DNA from: Phycisphaerae bacterium
Lineage (GTDB): Bacteria > Planctomycetota > Phycisphaerae > Sedimentisphaerales > Anaerohalosphaeraceae
Length of the DNA stretch: 64,000 nucleotides
NCBI GenBank assembly: GCA_029858345.1
Contig: JAOUFG010000001.1
Coordinates: forward strand, 41,916 to 105,915
Direction of reading: 5' to 3'
A program made the position numbers and the translations under genes. Positions 36,855-46,651 of this stretch are shown in pieces (the stretch's first letter is position 1; the number at the start of each line of letters is the position of its first letter). Under the pieces are notes generated by a model. It saw only the letters and a list, made by a program, of their open reading frames with translations, searched no databases and was not told where the DNA came from.

Positions 36855-39800
36855 TTATTTTCCACTGGCGGCAACGTTCAATTCGGTCGGTGAAAAAGCT
36901 TGGGATGTTTTCGCCAAACGAATCCCTTCGACCAATTCCCTGATCTTTTCCTGAAGTTCAATATGCCCTGCCAGTATATTATCGGACAATAGGTCCTGAT
37001 ACACTCTTAATGCCTCTTCGGATTGCCCGCCGAACAGGTACTGTTGGCCCAGTGCCAACTTTTCTTTCAGAGCAGATGAAGGATCCGTTAATTGTCCCTG
37101 CGGCATTATTTCAGGTCTATCCGCCACTGATTTCAAGCCCGGAGCATCCAACAATTCCCCCTTCAACTTGTCGGCATATTGCCGAAAGATGTCCCCATGA
37201 CAGTCATGATAGGTTTTGGCATGTTTATTAAAAACCGCCACAACATACTCATTGAATCGCTGTTTTCGCAGCAGCGGATCGGCGATTTGGACCAGCTGCG
37301 AACACAAGACGGTATCGGGGTATTGTCGAATCATTCGTTCCAATGCCTGAGCGGTTATGCGGTTCCGCTGGTCGAAGCGAACCGTATTAGTATTCGACAT
37401 CCGACGATAAAAATAACCCGCCGCATCGGGTACCCTGCAAAAGCGAATCTGCATGGCATTTCGCGTGAGGAAGTCAAAATCCTCAACATTATTCAGATTA
37501 CTGAACAGACCTGTCTTTTCGAACATCGTTCTGCGTTTAAGCGAGCCGGAATTAGCAACGGGCGAAAAGGCGTTGTAAAACAAAAACGCCGGAAGTTGTG
37601 AGCTGTCACTGAAATCGTGATAGTCCCACTCAACACCGGTCCGTTTGCCTTCTGCATTCACCAGTGTTATTTTGGAGGGATAGTAGTAATCATACTGCGG
37701 ATTGGTTTGGGCAAAACGGATAAACTGTTCGAGATAATCCGAGGCGATAAAATCATCCGAATCCACTCCCATCACAAATTCACCTCGGGCCTCCTGAATC
37801 GCCCGATTCATGCCAGTTGCAAAGTTACGATGTGTCTGTGAAATAAAACGAATCCTCGGATCATTGTAAGATTTCGCAATCTCTGCGGTTCGATCCGTGC
37901 TGCCGTCGTCCACAAAGATCAATTCAAAATTCTTGAATGTTTGAGACAGAACTGATTCGATGGCATCAGAGACAAAAGCTTCAGTATTGTAAGCAACCAT
38001 GTAAACGGACACAGCAACAGGCGAGTAAGCATCTGGGCGATCTTGGCTCTCGGGGGAATTTTGATCCGCCGGAACAATGGGGTTCGTTATATCAGATTCG
38101 CAGCATTCCACTACAAAAAGAACATTCCTTGCCAGATCCATCTCGCCAGCAATGGTGTGAGCGGATGTGATTGAAGCCTGATTGTCTTTAGCGATTGAAG
38201 ATAGTAATTGCTGTGTTTGTTCAATACTTAAAAAATTCGCTGCTTTTTCGTCAGTCCAATCGGCCGAGTTCTGGTTGTGTTCCATCACTAAAACGCGTTT
38301 ACTTTGCCGGAGTGCTCTTTCAAAAACTGATTTTAAAATATCAAGTGACAATCCTTCACCTACGAGAATATGCAGAATCGTTGTGTCGGCCGGATGGTCT
38401 TGATCCAAATATTCGCTGTAGAGAATATTTTCCGGCTTAAATTCGTGGAAGCCCCACGGTGTTTTATGTGTTACCTCAACCACTTTACCATAGACATAGG
38501 GTGAAATGGAAATATAGGCCTTGGCATGCGTATCCATATTGGATTTAACCACGCCTCCGTTTGTCGTAATGATGTGAAGGGCACCTTGTTGCTGAACGGA
38601 TCGCTGAAAAACGGTATTGAGCCGCTCCTTCCAATCATCCTTGAACCAGTCGTCGATATTAGAGGCATGAATCACCACTCTGCCTGTGAAATCGGACAGA
38701 ATATCCAGATCGCCGCTCATTAAATTAAAAGGCAAATAATAAATCGGGCATTTGCTTAAAATGTTTTGCACACGTAAAAAAGTGTCTTTTGACTGAAGCC
38801 ACCCGTGCCCATAGAAAAAACTGTTGGTATTTGGCACCAGTTGTTTTTGCTCATTATAGCCGCAATCCTGACCGCCGCCGACAGGAACGCGCTCGTTCGT
38901 TCTATAACAGGGCAGCAGACATCGGCAGTTTCGTACGCCTTCCAACAGTTGTGCGTCATGGAACGGCTGAATGTAAGTTTGATACAGTAAGGCACCAAAC
39001 GCAGACAGCCGAGTTATTGTATCCTGCACGATGTGCGGATCGATCGGCATCGACAGATATAAATGCTGATTTTCAAGAGTCAGTTCTGTTTGCTCGAACC
39101 GGGCCGTAAATGTCTCAACGGAACGCCCAAACACACGACTGATAAAATCGCGATGATCAGTTGAAAACGAGATCAATTCAAGGATCAGTTTGGCATATTC
39201 CAATGCGTGAGTATTCAGATCGTAAAAAGTGATTTTTTCCGGATCGACGGAAAGTAGATAGTTCAAACCAGACAACCCCCCCACAACACTAACATAATGG
39301 TCCACCTTTTTAGTCAGCGTCTTTTTCAGTGCAGCGACATTGGCCAGAACACGATCCATCCGATCTGCACTGGCGATGTAGACCTGACCGCGCGATTGAA
39401 ACAGATTTTCCTGACGGTCGGCCCTTGCAAGTATAGCATCAAACATCATCCTAAAATTATGGGCCTTGTGTTTCCAGTCCCATGCCTGAATGGAACGCAA
39501 AATACCCGTTCGCATTTGAGCCAGTATGTCCCTGCGGTTTTTGAGTAAGTCAAGCATATCTGCGATATCATCAACATCGCGTTCAATAAAATATCCGTTC
39601 ACACCCGGAATGATCAGTTCGGGCATATTGCCAACGGACGTTGTTAATATCGGCACGGCACAGGCAGCTGCTTCCAAGCACGGATTGGGGGTTCCCTCTG
39701 TTTGGCTGGCACAAATATACACATCGAGCTGCTGATAAAATTTTCGCATTTGTTCCGGGGTTCGCCATTTATCCTCACGGGCGGCGACTCTCAGTTCAAC

Positions 39801-41195
39801 TCCTGAAAGCCGTTGTACCGCGGGAACGATATAATCGTGATAACCCCGTATATTGCCGTTATTTTTGATACTGCCAGCCCAACCGACAACCAGCGACTCC
39901 GAATCGAGCCGTTTTTGTGGAGTAAAGAAGGTGGTATCCACACCATTGGGCGTATAAAAAACCGGAACCTTAAAATCAGTGGCAAGTTCTTCAAACAGCA
40001 ATTTACTATTGACGAAAACCGCTCCGGCTATTTGTTCAATGACCTGCATCCCGGTTTGCCGCCATTGGCCCTCCATTTCACAATGGGAACAAAGTCCCAT
40101 CATTACCTTATGCCGCTGCTGTTGCAACAGAGGGATAAGCGCCTTCATGTTCGGGTCTAAAAATTGCCGCCAGTAATAGATAACAACCAAATCCGCGGCC
40201 TTGATGTCATCGGCAGTTACAGTACCACTGAATTTTTTAGTGCAGTGATGCGTTTGTTTGAGCGAACGCATCAGATTATCCGTCTTGAAATCGTGCGCCC
40301 AATTTGGCACATCCACAACAAATAGAACATTCGGCTTGTTTTGCCCGGACAAGTCAGGTAAGCTACTTTGAATCACGGCCGGTTTCAACGTTTTCTGAGA
40401 ATCACCGCATGGAAGACCCTGCGGGACCGTACTTTTATCCTGTGCCACAACTAGCAGCATGGGACTGTATAGCTTTGAGCTTGGAAGATGCTCACCAGCC
40501 GCAACATTAATCGTTTTCAAATATTCCACCAACCACCGCATTTCCGGTTTGATGTCATCAGAAGCGGGATCAAGCCAGATATTGTTGCCCATCACAAAGT
40601 CAGCAAAACACAATTGGGCTTCATATTTACGGAAAACACGCTTCAGTTCATCAAGATTCATAATTCGACGATTGTGCGTCGACAGCACCTGCCGCATTTT
40701 CTCCTCTTTATACACAAGCCGGCGAAGTAAGCCCTGATAGTTATCCAGATAGGGACAGCCAATAACGACATAACCGCCGGGTTTCACTAATTGAAAATGG
40801 CGATCAATCACCGCTTCGTAATTTTCAAAATGTTCCACAAATCCAAATGAAGTCACAACATCATATTTCTGTTGAATGGGAGCAAAGAAATCCTGCTGAA
40901 GGATCTGAACCTGATTGATGCCATTATGACGCAAGAGCTTTTCGATGTGCTCACAATGTTCGCTAAGCTCAATCGCCACGGGCTTGTACTCAAATCGCTT
41001 CGCCAGATAACATAAATGTCCACCCGGATAGGCCCCAATCTCGACACAGGTAAAGTTCGGGTTAACAGGCAAGTGTTTTTCGAGAACTGGTGCAAATTCA
41101 TTGCTGTTCACCAGCCATGGCTTAAAGGGCTTATCGCGACCGCAGTCCCAGTATTTCCGATCGGTTAAGTTTTCCGGAACCATTTGTTCAGCCAT
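36855..41195 (-). CDS. 1446-aa multidomain protein: SAM methyltransferase, GT4-type glycosyltransferase, unknown central domains, GT2 glycosyltransferase, C-terminal helical repeat
   Basis: FTCVEIGAYPGGHLCYLA (MT-like); TPNGVDTTFFTPQ...CASQTEGTPNPCLEAAACAVPILTT (GT4); VSVYMVAYNTEAFVSDAIESVLSQTFKNFELIFVDDGSTDRTAEIA...GVDSDD (GT2). Confidence 0.82.
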   Translation of the reverse strand: MAEQMVPENLTDRKYWDCGRDKPFKPWLVNSNEFAPVLEKHLPVNPNFTCVEIGAYPGGHLCYLAKRFEYKPVAIELSEHCEHIEKLLRHNGINQVQILQQDFFAPIQQKYDVVTSFGFVEHFENYEAVIDRHFQLVKPGGYVVIGCPYLDNYQGLLRRLVYKEEKMRQVLSTHNRRIMNLDELKRVFRKYEAQLCFADFVMGNNIWLDPASDDIKPEMRWLVEYLKTINVAAGEHLPSSKLYSPMLLVVAQDKSTVPQGLPCGDSQKTLKPAVIQSSLPDLSGQNKPNVLFVVDVPNWAHDFKTDNLMRSLKQTHHCTKKFSGTVTADDIKAADLVVIYYWRQFLDPNMKALIPLLQQQRHKVMMGLCSHCEMEGQWRQTGMQVIEQIAGAVFVNSKLLFEELATDFKVPVFYTPNGVDTTFFTPQKRLDSESLVVGWAGSIKNNGNIRGYHDYIVPAVQRLSGVELRVAAREDKWRTPEQMRKFYQQLDVYICASQTEGTPNPCLEAAACAVPILTTSVGNMPELIIPGVNGYFIERDVDDIADMLDLLKNRRDILAQMRTGILRSIQAWDWKHKAHNFRMMFDAILARADRQENLFQSRGQVYIASADRMDRVLANVAALKKTLTKKVDHYVSVVGGLSGLNYLLSVDPEKITFYDLNTHALEYAKLILELISFSTDHRDFISRVFGRSVETFTARFEQTELTLENQHLYLSMPIDPHIVQDTITRLSAFGALLYQTYIQPFHDAQLLEGVRNCRCLLPCYRTNERVPVGGGQDCGYNEQKQLVPNTNSFFYGHGWLQSKDTFLRVQNILSKCPIYYLPFNLMSGDLDILSDFTGRVVIHASNIDDWFKDDWKERLNTVFQRSVQQQGALHIITTNGGVVKSNMDTHAKAYISISPYVYGKVVEVTHKTPWGFHEFKPENILYSEYLDQDHPADTTILHILVGEGLSLDILKSVFERALRQSKRVLVMEHNQNSADWTDEKAANFLSIEQTQQLLSSIAKDNQASITSAHTIAGEMDLARNVLFVVECCESDITNPIVPADQNSPESQDRPDAYSPVAVSVYMVAYNTEAFVSDAIESVLSQTFKNFELIFVDDGSTDRTAEIAKSYNDPRIRFISQTHRNFATGMNRAIQEARGEFVMGVDSDDFIASDYLEQFIRFAQTNPQYDYYYPSKITLVNAEGKRTGVEWDYHDFSDSSQLPAFLFYNAFSPVANSGSLKRRTMFEKTGLFSNLNNVEDFDFLTRNAMQIRFCRVPDAAGYFYRRMSNTNTVRFDQRNRITAQALERMIRQYPDTVLCSQLVQIADPLLRKQRFNEYVVAVFNKHAKTYHDCHGDIFRQYADKLKGELLDAPGLKSVADRPEIMPQGQLTDPSSALKEKLALGQQYLFGGQSEEALRVYQDLLSDNILAGHIELQEKIRELVEGIRLAKTSQAFSPTELNVAASGK

Positions 41196-41240
41196 TTGCG
41201 TACTCTTTTTGGTAACTTTTTTTCCATTCTGTTCTTGATC

Positions 41241-43946
41241 CTATATCCGGGGCTGCTCGATGCTGATTTTTTGCCGTGTCAGACTATTGGGACCATGCCC
41301 GGCATCCTGTGTTCGGATGCGATCCAGATGTGTCGCTTCCACTTGAACAATGGCAATTTTATATGCTGAGGGCGTAAATTCAACAGCCTGAAAACCGGCG
41401 CCCATCTCTGAGCAGATATCCAAAACCGCTTTTTGAATGCCCACAAATCGTTCATCACAATCATCAAAAACAATCACACTGTGCGGATGTAAAAATCGTT
41501 TAAGGTTTTCAAAATCAGAACGCACAGACGGCTCATCATGCATACCGTCGATATACACCATGTCCACCGGCCGATCAATGGCTTGAGCCATGACAGATGA
41601 ATCACCATCTATAAAACAGACCCTGCTTGATTCGGGGGTTCCATTCCATAATTCGCGACGGGTAAAAATGAGATTTCTGCTCATCGGCGTTTTATAATAC
41701 CGTTGATCATGCGGCGTAATATCACAGGTAAATATTCTGCCGTCATCAATCCCTTTCTCCACCAGATATCTCGCCCACATAAATGACTGAAATCCTCGTG
41801 CTGTCCCCACCTCGGCAAAGGTTTTTGCTCCGAGTTGTTCGGCCAACTGCCTGAGTAAGACACCGCGAAGCATGACCAGTTCCGGAAACGCTGTCACCAC
41901 CGGCGGATTTTCATGCGGCCGCTGATTAGAACCATATTGATACCATATCGCATAAACGGATGGATTCGTCACGCGGGCGATTTCTGTGATGTGATAAGAT
42001 TGAGTCGGTTTCATCAAATCCCTTGTTTTGTCTGTTGGGGTTGCAATTGACACCGTTACCGACTCGTGCGACACAGGAGAAAGCTCGGCCCAATGCCCCG
42101 GTGAACGACCATCGACAATCGCGTTCAGAATTGAAACAAACTCATCGGCTCGAATATCAACAGTGTGTTTTTGCTCGAACAGCGAACGACCATTTTGGGC
42201 AATGTCCTGAAGCATTGGGGCGTCTAGAAGATAAGAACGAGCCGTTTCCAGAAAATTATCCATTGTAACCGGCAGATAGTTTTCGAAAGGCTTAAGGCCC
42301 AGATACTCGCCCCCCTGAGGTATATCGCACAGTAAACCCGCTCCGGAAGCCAAGGCTTCATACAATTTGATAAAGGGAATATGATATTTTCCGGTGCAAC
42401 TGGCGAATAGTTTGCTTTGTTGAAGACACTGAGCATAGCGTTGACCCGTTAACACCTGATTATCGGAAAAATATTGATACCCCGGATGCTGTTGATGAAA
42501 ATATTGAAGACCCGGCTGTTGAGAGAACACCTGGTGCATCTTTGTCCGAAGAGGATAAAAAACAGGGTTCACTGCACCCAACAATGTAACATCGTGAATT
42601 CTTTCAAGGCCGTCATCTCGAAATATCTCCGGGTTAATCGACCGGGGCCACGGGATAAAGCGAACACGCTCTTGTACCTGTCGGCTAAAAAACGAATCAA
42701 ATACCTCGCGTCTGACAAATGGAGGGCAATAGGTGGAAAACGCATAGTCAAATCCATTGCCCAAAAGAATGCGATCCCAGTCCTGTCGACCACAATGCCA
42801 GAAATCGTTGATCCAGGCGATTTTCGGAATATCTTTAATTTTGTCAAGTCCCGTTGGGAAAACCCGCATTGGACCGGTCAACCCGTACTTCTGACAAACA
42901 GCATCCGGCAAAGGCATACCTGTCAGACGCCGCTCGTCCACGTAACAGAAAATGACATCCGGCCTGTCGTTTCCAAAATATTTTCGGACAATCTCAGGCA
43001 CCAAATTTGTCTCATAATCAAAACCTGGTCCATAGATAACGCTATCAGGCAATTGTTTCAAAATCGCCTGCTGTTCGTAATAAACCGTTGGAGCCACCCA
43101 CCCTTCGAAGTTTACTGAAAGAAAGAGGATTTTCATACTGCCGGAAGAACACGGCTTCTTAATCGCAGGCATTGATGCCGGAAGAGACGACATGATTTTT
43201 TTCGTTTTAGGTCGAAAAACAACATTGATGCTGACCCCCGGATTACCGGTCGCTTCCAAAATCAGTTCTTGATAATCAAAACGTTGCCCCTGTTCGGAAA
43301 AGGGAAGGTATTCTAATTGCTCGAAATAATCGAGCAACTGCTGAACAGAAGCCCCGGCATCTCGTAAAGCGTCTTCATAAAGCTCGATGATTACAATGGG
43401 TTTATCCCTTTTCAGGCATTCTGCAGCTCCCCGTAAGACCTGCATTTCATGGCCATCCACATCAATTTTAATCAAATCAATTTGTTTCAGGTTATCTTTT
43501 GCATAGTCATCCAACCGGACACATTGAACCTCGACCTGATCATGAATCTCTTGAAAGACCGGATCATCATGTGTCCACTTTTGCATTCGTGCGCTGGCAA
43601 GCCCTTTGTAAAGCTGATGCCTTTCGACTTTATCCGAAAGCGCAAAAGGATTTATCCTGATCTGGCCAAAGCAATTGCACTTCAGGCTCTGTTCGAATCG
43701 CTCACGATAGCCCGGATACGGCTCAAAAGCATGAACCTCTCCTTGCGGACCAACCAAAGATGCAGATAATAAAGAAAAATAACCAATATTCGCACCCACA
43801 TCAACAATGCTCATTCCCGGTTTTACCAGTTCACGAAATACTCGTGTTGTCGCCGGTTCCCAACAACCGGTCTTTACAATTTTTTCCTCCAGATAATTAT
43901 CACCATGAAGGAGCATTGTAAACCCACTCATTTCCACTTTATACAT
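41241..43946 (-). CDS. 901-aa multidomain protein: FkbM-like methyltransferase, CgeB-like glycosyltransferase, second class I methyltransferase
   Basis: VKPGMSIVDVGANIGYFSLLSASLVGPQGEVHAFEPYPG (FkbM-type); FASCTGKYHIPFIKLYEALASGAGLLCD (GT); FAEVGTARGFQSFMWARYLV...MVYIDGMHDEPSVRSDFENLKRFLHPHSVIVFDDC (MT). Confidence 0.8.
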   Translation of the reverse strand: MYKVEMSGFTMLLHGDNYLEEKIVKTGCWEPATTRVFRELVKPGMSIVDVGANIGYFSLLSASLVGPQGEVHAFEPYPGYRERFEQSLKCNCFGQIRINPFALSDKVERHQLYKGLASARMQKWTHDDPVFQEIHDQVEVQCVRLDDYAKDNLKQIDLIKIDVDGHEMQVLRGAAECLKRDKPIVIIELYEDALRDAGASVQQLLDYFEQLEYLPFSEQGQRFDYQELILEATGNPGVSINVVFRPKTKKIMSSLPASMPAIKKPCSSGSMKILFLSVNFEGWVAPTVYYEQQAILKQLPDSVIYGPGFDYETNLVPEIVRKYFGNDRPDVIFCYVDERRLTGMPLPDAVCQKYGLTGPMRVFPTGLDKIKDIPKIAWINDFWHCGRQDWDRILLGNGFDYAFSTYCPPFVRREVFDSFFSRQVQERVRFIPWPRSINPEIFRDDGLERIHDVTLLGAVNPVFYPLRTKMHQVFSQQPGLQYFHQQHPGYQYFSDNQVLTGQRYAQCLQQSKLFASCTGKYHIPFIKLYEALASGAGLLCDIPQGGEYLGLKPFENYLPVTMDNFLETARSYLLDAPMLQDIAQNGRSLFEQKHTVDIRADEFVSILNAIVDGRSPGHWAELSPVSHESVTVSIATPTDKTRDLMKPTQSYHITEIARVTNPSVYAIWYQYGSNQRPHENPPVVTAFPELVMLRGVLLRQLAEQLGAKTFAEVGTARGFQSFMWARYLVEKGIDDGRIFTCDITPHDQRYYKTPMSRNLIFTRRELWNGTPESSRVCFIDGDSSVMAQAIDRPVDMVYIDGMHDEPSVRSDFENLKRFLHPHSVIVFDDCDERFVGIQKAVLDICSEMGAGFQAVEFTPSAYKIAIVQVEATHLDRIRTQDAGHGPNSLTRQKISIEQPRI

Positions 43947-43999
43947 AGTTCGTCCCTATATGATCATCGGGCGGCAGAAACCCATTCGTCCCTGTCACC

Positions 44000-44341
44000 T
44001 CATTGTGTCTTCCCCGCGTATTTACCCAACGTTCGTAATCCGGTGCGAATCTGTCCGAGTTTGTCCTGTACTTCCTGCCGCTGCGAAGCAATGGTCAGGC
44101 ACAGTTCCCGATACAATTTTTGTATCCGATCCCGCTGCTGCTCAAACCCGGGCCGCGACAATACGGCATTCTGTGTAATTTGTTCGGAAAGCTGCTGTGA
44201 CTCTTCGGCGATTTTCATTGCGGCCTCCAGGTCATACTGCCGAAGCTTTTGGATCTGGCGGTCCATTAATTCCTCCAAATAGGCCGTCATTTGCCGAGCC
44301 GTTTCGTCCGTCATCCCGTTGACTGTCGTATTTTCCTGCAT
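44000..44341 (-). CDS. Small coiled-coil protein, possibly FliT-like flagellar chaperone
   Basis: 113 aa, helical; lies among flagellar/glycosylation genes; family identity not certain. Confidence 0.5.
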   Translation of the reverse strand: MQENTTVNGMTDETARQMTAYLEELMDRQIQKLRQYDLEAAMKIAEESQQLSEQITQNAVLSRPGFEQQRDRIQKLYRELCLTIASQRQEVQDKLGQIRTGLRTLGKYAGKTQ

Positions 44342-44343
44342 CT

Positions 44344-44970
44344 TTACCTCCTGTTCGTATTCTGTGCCAGAATATGCTCTGCTTCTTCCAGCAAATCCTG
44401 AGCATCCGTGTTCTGCGGTTCCAATTCCAAAATATCCCTGAGCAATTGCCCGGCCGCAGCGACCTGCTGATCTTTCATGTAGAGTGTCGCCAGACAGAAC
44501 ATCACCGAAACGTCTCCCGGGTGCATCTTCAGATATATATTGAGATATTCAATAACTCTGCCGAAAGACCCCATCTGGTAAGAAACCTGAAACAATCCCA
44601 GCAGGGCCGTCATATTATCGCTGTCGATATCGAGACATCGAAGGTATAAATCAAACGCTTCCTGCATCCGCCCTTTTTGCTGCTGGATCATGGCTTGTCC
44701 CGCAAGGGCGCGGCTGCTGCACGGGTCCAATCGCAACGCGACACGGAAGGCGATCTCCGCATCGTCCAGTTTGCCCTGCTGCAACGCGATAACGCCCGTG
44801 CCCACATAGGGACCGGCCTCGTCAGGTTCCAGGTGTGCGGCCTGCTCATAACAGGCAAGGGCCTGATCGTACTCGCCCAATTGCGTATGGCAATCCCCCA
44901 GTTCCTGAACGATCTCAAAATGCTGCTGCCAGCCGTGATCCGGCAGCTTTGTCTGACCCAGTCTGTCCAT
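44344..44970 (-). CDS. TPR-repeat protein
   Basis: LGEYDQALACYEQAAHLEPDEAGPYVGTGVIALQQGKLDDAEIAFRVALRLDPCSSRA. Confidence 0.85.
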   Translation of the reverse strand: MDRLGQTKLPDHGWQQHFEIVQELGDCHTQLGEYDQALACYEQAAHLEPDEAGPYVGTGVIALQQGKLDDAEIAFRVALRLDPCSSRALAGQAMIQQQKGRMQEAFDLYLRCLDIDSDNMTALLGLFQVSYQMGSFGRVIEYLNIYLKMHPGDVSVMFCLATLYMKDQQVAAAGQLLRDILELEPQNTDAQDLLEEAEHILAQNTNRR

Positions 44971-46647
44971 TCAATTATCTCCTGTTGTTACGTAGCTGTT
45001 CTGAGTTCGGAACCCAATATCATCCGATGTTGTATTTGCTCTGTTTGGCACGGGGGAATCGCCTTTATCCAAGATCACTTTGGCGTGCTGATACAAACGA
45101 ATCGCATCCGACCAATTCTCTTTTTTACGATGAATCCGTGATTCGATGATCAATCGTGCAGGCGTTGGATGAGTCTGATTTAACTCCCGTATCATCGTTT
45201 CGGCCTCCTGTAGCGAACCGGCCTGAAATAGTGCATTTGCACGAAGTGTCTGCATCCACAAAACATTGCCGTGCCGCTGGGCCATCAATTCATACACCTG
45301 AGCCGCATCCTGCCACCGACCCTGCCGCTGGTATTCTCCGGCCACGGTCAGCAAATTATCAAACTGGAACGGATAATCCGAAAATACGGGCTTTCGGATG
45401 GTGATCCCAGAGGCCAATGCTGCCTCCCGAACCGGTTGATCGGGACAGGTATTCCGAAGGTGGACAACGTCAGCCCAGCGAAAGACCGCCCCCCAGCGAT
45501 GTTGATCGGCTTCGACGATTTCATAGGCCACATCCGGTTCATCATTTTGAATGAGCGGATACAGTGATCGCTCCAGAAAGGAGACCTGGTCATGTTCAAC
45601 CGGCAACCCCGTCGGCACAAGGGCCAGGTAGTCGCCCTCGGCAACCGCCAGAACGGCATCAATCTTCTGACCCTCGGCGGCGGCCTCCGAAACAGGCACT
45701 CTGACGATATTGGGCACGGCCGTTTGCAGTCTGTCAAGTTCCGAAGCCGGCAGCGGAATATATATCCGGCAGGGATAATACCCATGCGACCAAAGATCGG
45801 CGAGGGACTTTGTCAAAACTTCGTCACAACGATCGTGTAGGACGATGACAGCCATCTCTTTGGCACACGGCCAGGGTTTTGGCGGCCGCGTGCTGCGGAT
45901 CGTCAATAAATTGCGAAGATAGCTGCCTGTGTCTTTTCGCTGCTGAACAGAAATCCGGTCACATTCGCCCACGGACGCATAGTATTCACCTGTCACCGAC
46001 GGGATGTGCAGAAAGTCGGTGTAAAAGCAAAGCCGCCGGGTCAAGTCCCAATCTATCAGCACCTTTAAATCTTCATTATACGGTCCGGCCTGATCCAGCA
46101 AATTCCTGCGGTGCATCAAACTGACATGCAGGACGTGATTAAACTGAAACATCAGCATCCGGTCAAAATCGCGGCTGATCTCCAGATTTTTCGCTAAAAT
46201 CTGCCGACGGCCGCCGGGCAACGGACGATAGTGAACCTTATACAAATCCGAATACGCCAAGCCATAGTCGGCATTTTTTTCCAACGCATGGACCAGTGTC
46301 TGAATATGATGTGAGTACCATCGGTCGTCATCATCAAGATAGCAGATATATTTACCTTCGGCCTGATGCAGCGCCTCGTTCAGCGAAGCGGCCTTGCCGC
46401 GGTTTTCATCACGGTCAATCAGACAGATTCGCGAATCATCGTAGTTTTGCATGATTGAGGCAATCGGCTCGCCTCCATCACGAACGACGATCAATTGAAA
46501 TTCCGAATGGCTTTGGGCCAATACACTGTCAATCGCAGCCGATACACTCTCCGGCCGATTGTAGGTCGGCAACAGTACGGTTACCAACGGACTTGTTTTT
46601 GTACGCTTTTTCCGCATGGCGATTAAATTGTGTGCTTCCTGAGACAC
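44971..46647 (-). CDS. GT2 family glycosyltransferase with C-terminal TPR-like region
   Basis: VTVLLPTYNRPESVSAAIDSVLAQSHSEFQLIVVRDGG...YICYLDDDDRW; later LAQRHGNVLWMQTLRANALFQAGSLQEAETMIREL. Confidence 0.85.
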   Translation of the reverse strand: MSQEAHNLIAMRKKRTKTSPLVTVLLPTYNRPESVSAAIDSVLAQSHSEFQLIVVRDGGEPIASIMQNYDDSRICLIDRDENRGKAASLNEALHQAEGKYICYLDDDDRWYSHHIQTLVHALEKNADYGLAYSDLYKVHYRPLPGGRRQILAKNLEISRDFDRMLMFQFNHVLHVSLMHRRNLLDQAGPYNEDLKVLIDWDLTRRLCFYTDFLHIPSVTGEYYASVGECDRISVQQRKDTGSYLRNLLTIRSTRPPKPWPCAKEMAVIVLHDRCDEVLTKSLADLWSHGYYPCRIYIPLPASELDRLQTAVPNIVRVPVSEAAAEGQKIDAVLAVAEGDYLALVPTGLPVEHDQVSFLERSLYPLIQNDEPDVAYEIVEADQHRWGAVFRWADVVHLRNTCPDQPVREAALASGITIRKPVFSDYPFQFDNLLTVAGEYQRQGRWQDAAQVYELMAQRHGNVLWMQTLRANALFQAGSLQEAETMIRELNQTHPTPARLIIESRIHRKKENWSDAIRLYQHAKVILDKGDSPVPNRANTTSDDIGFRTQNSYVTTGDN

Positions 46648-46651
46648 TTTT

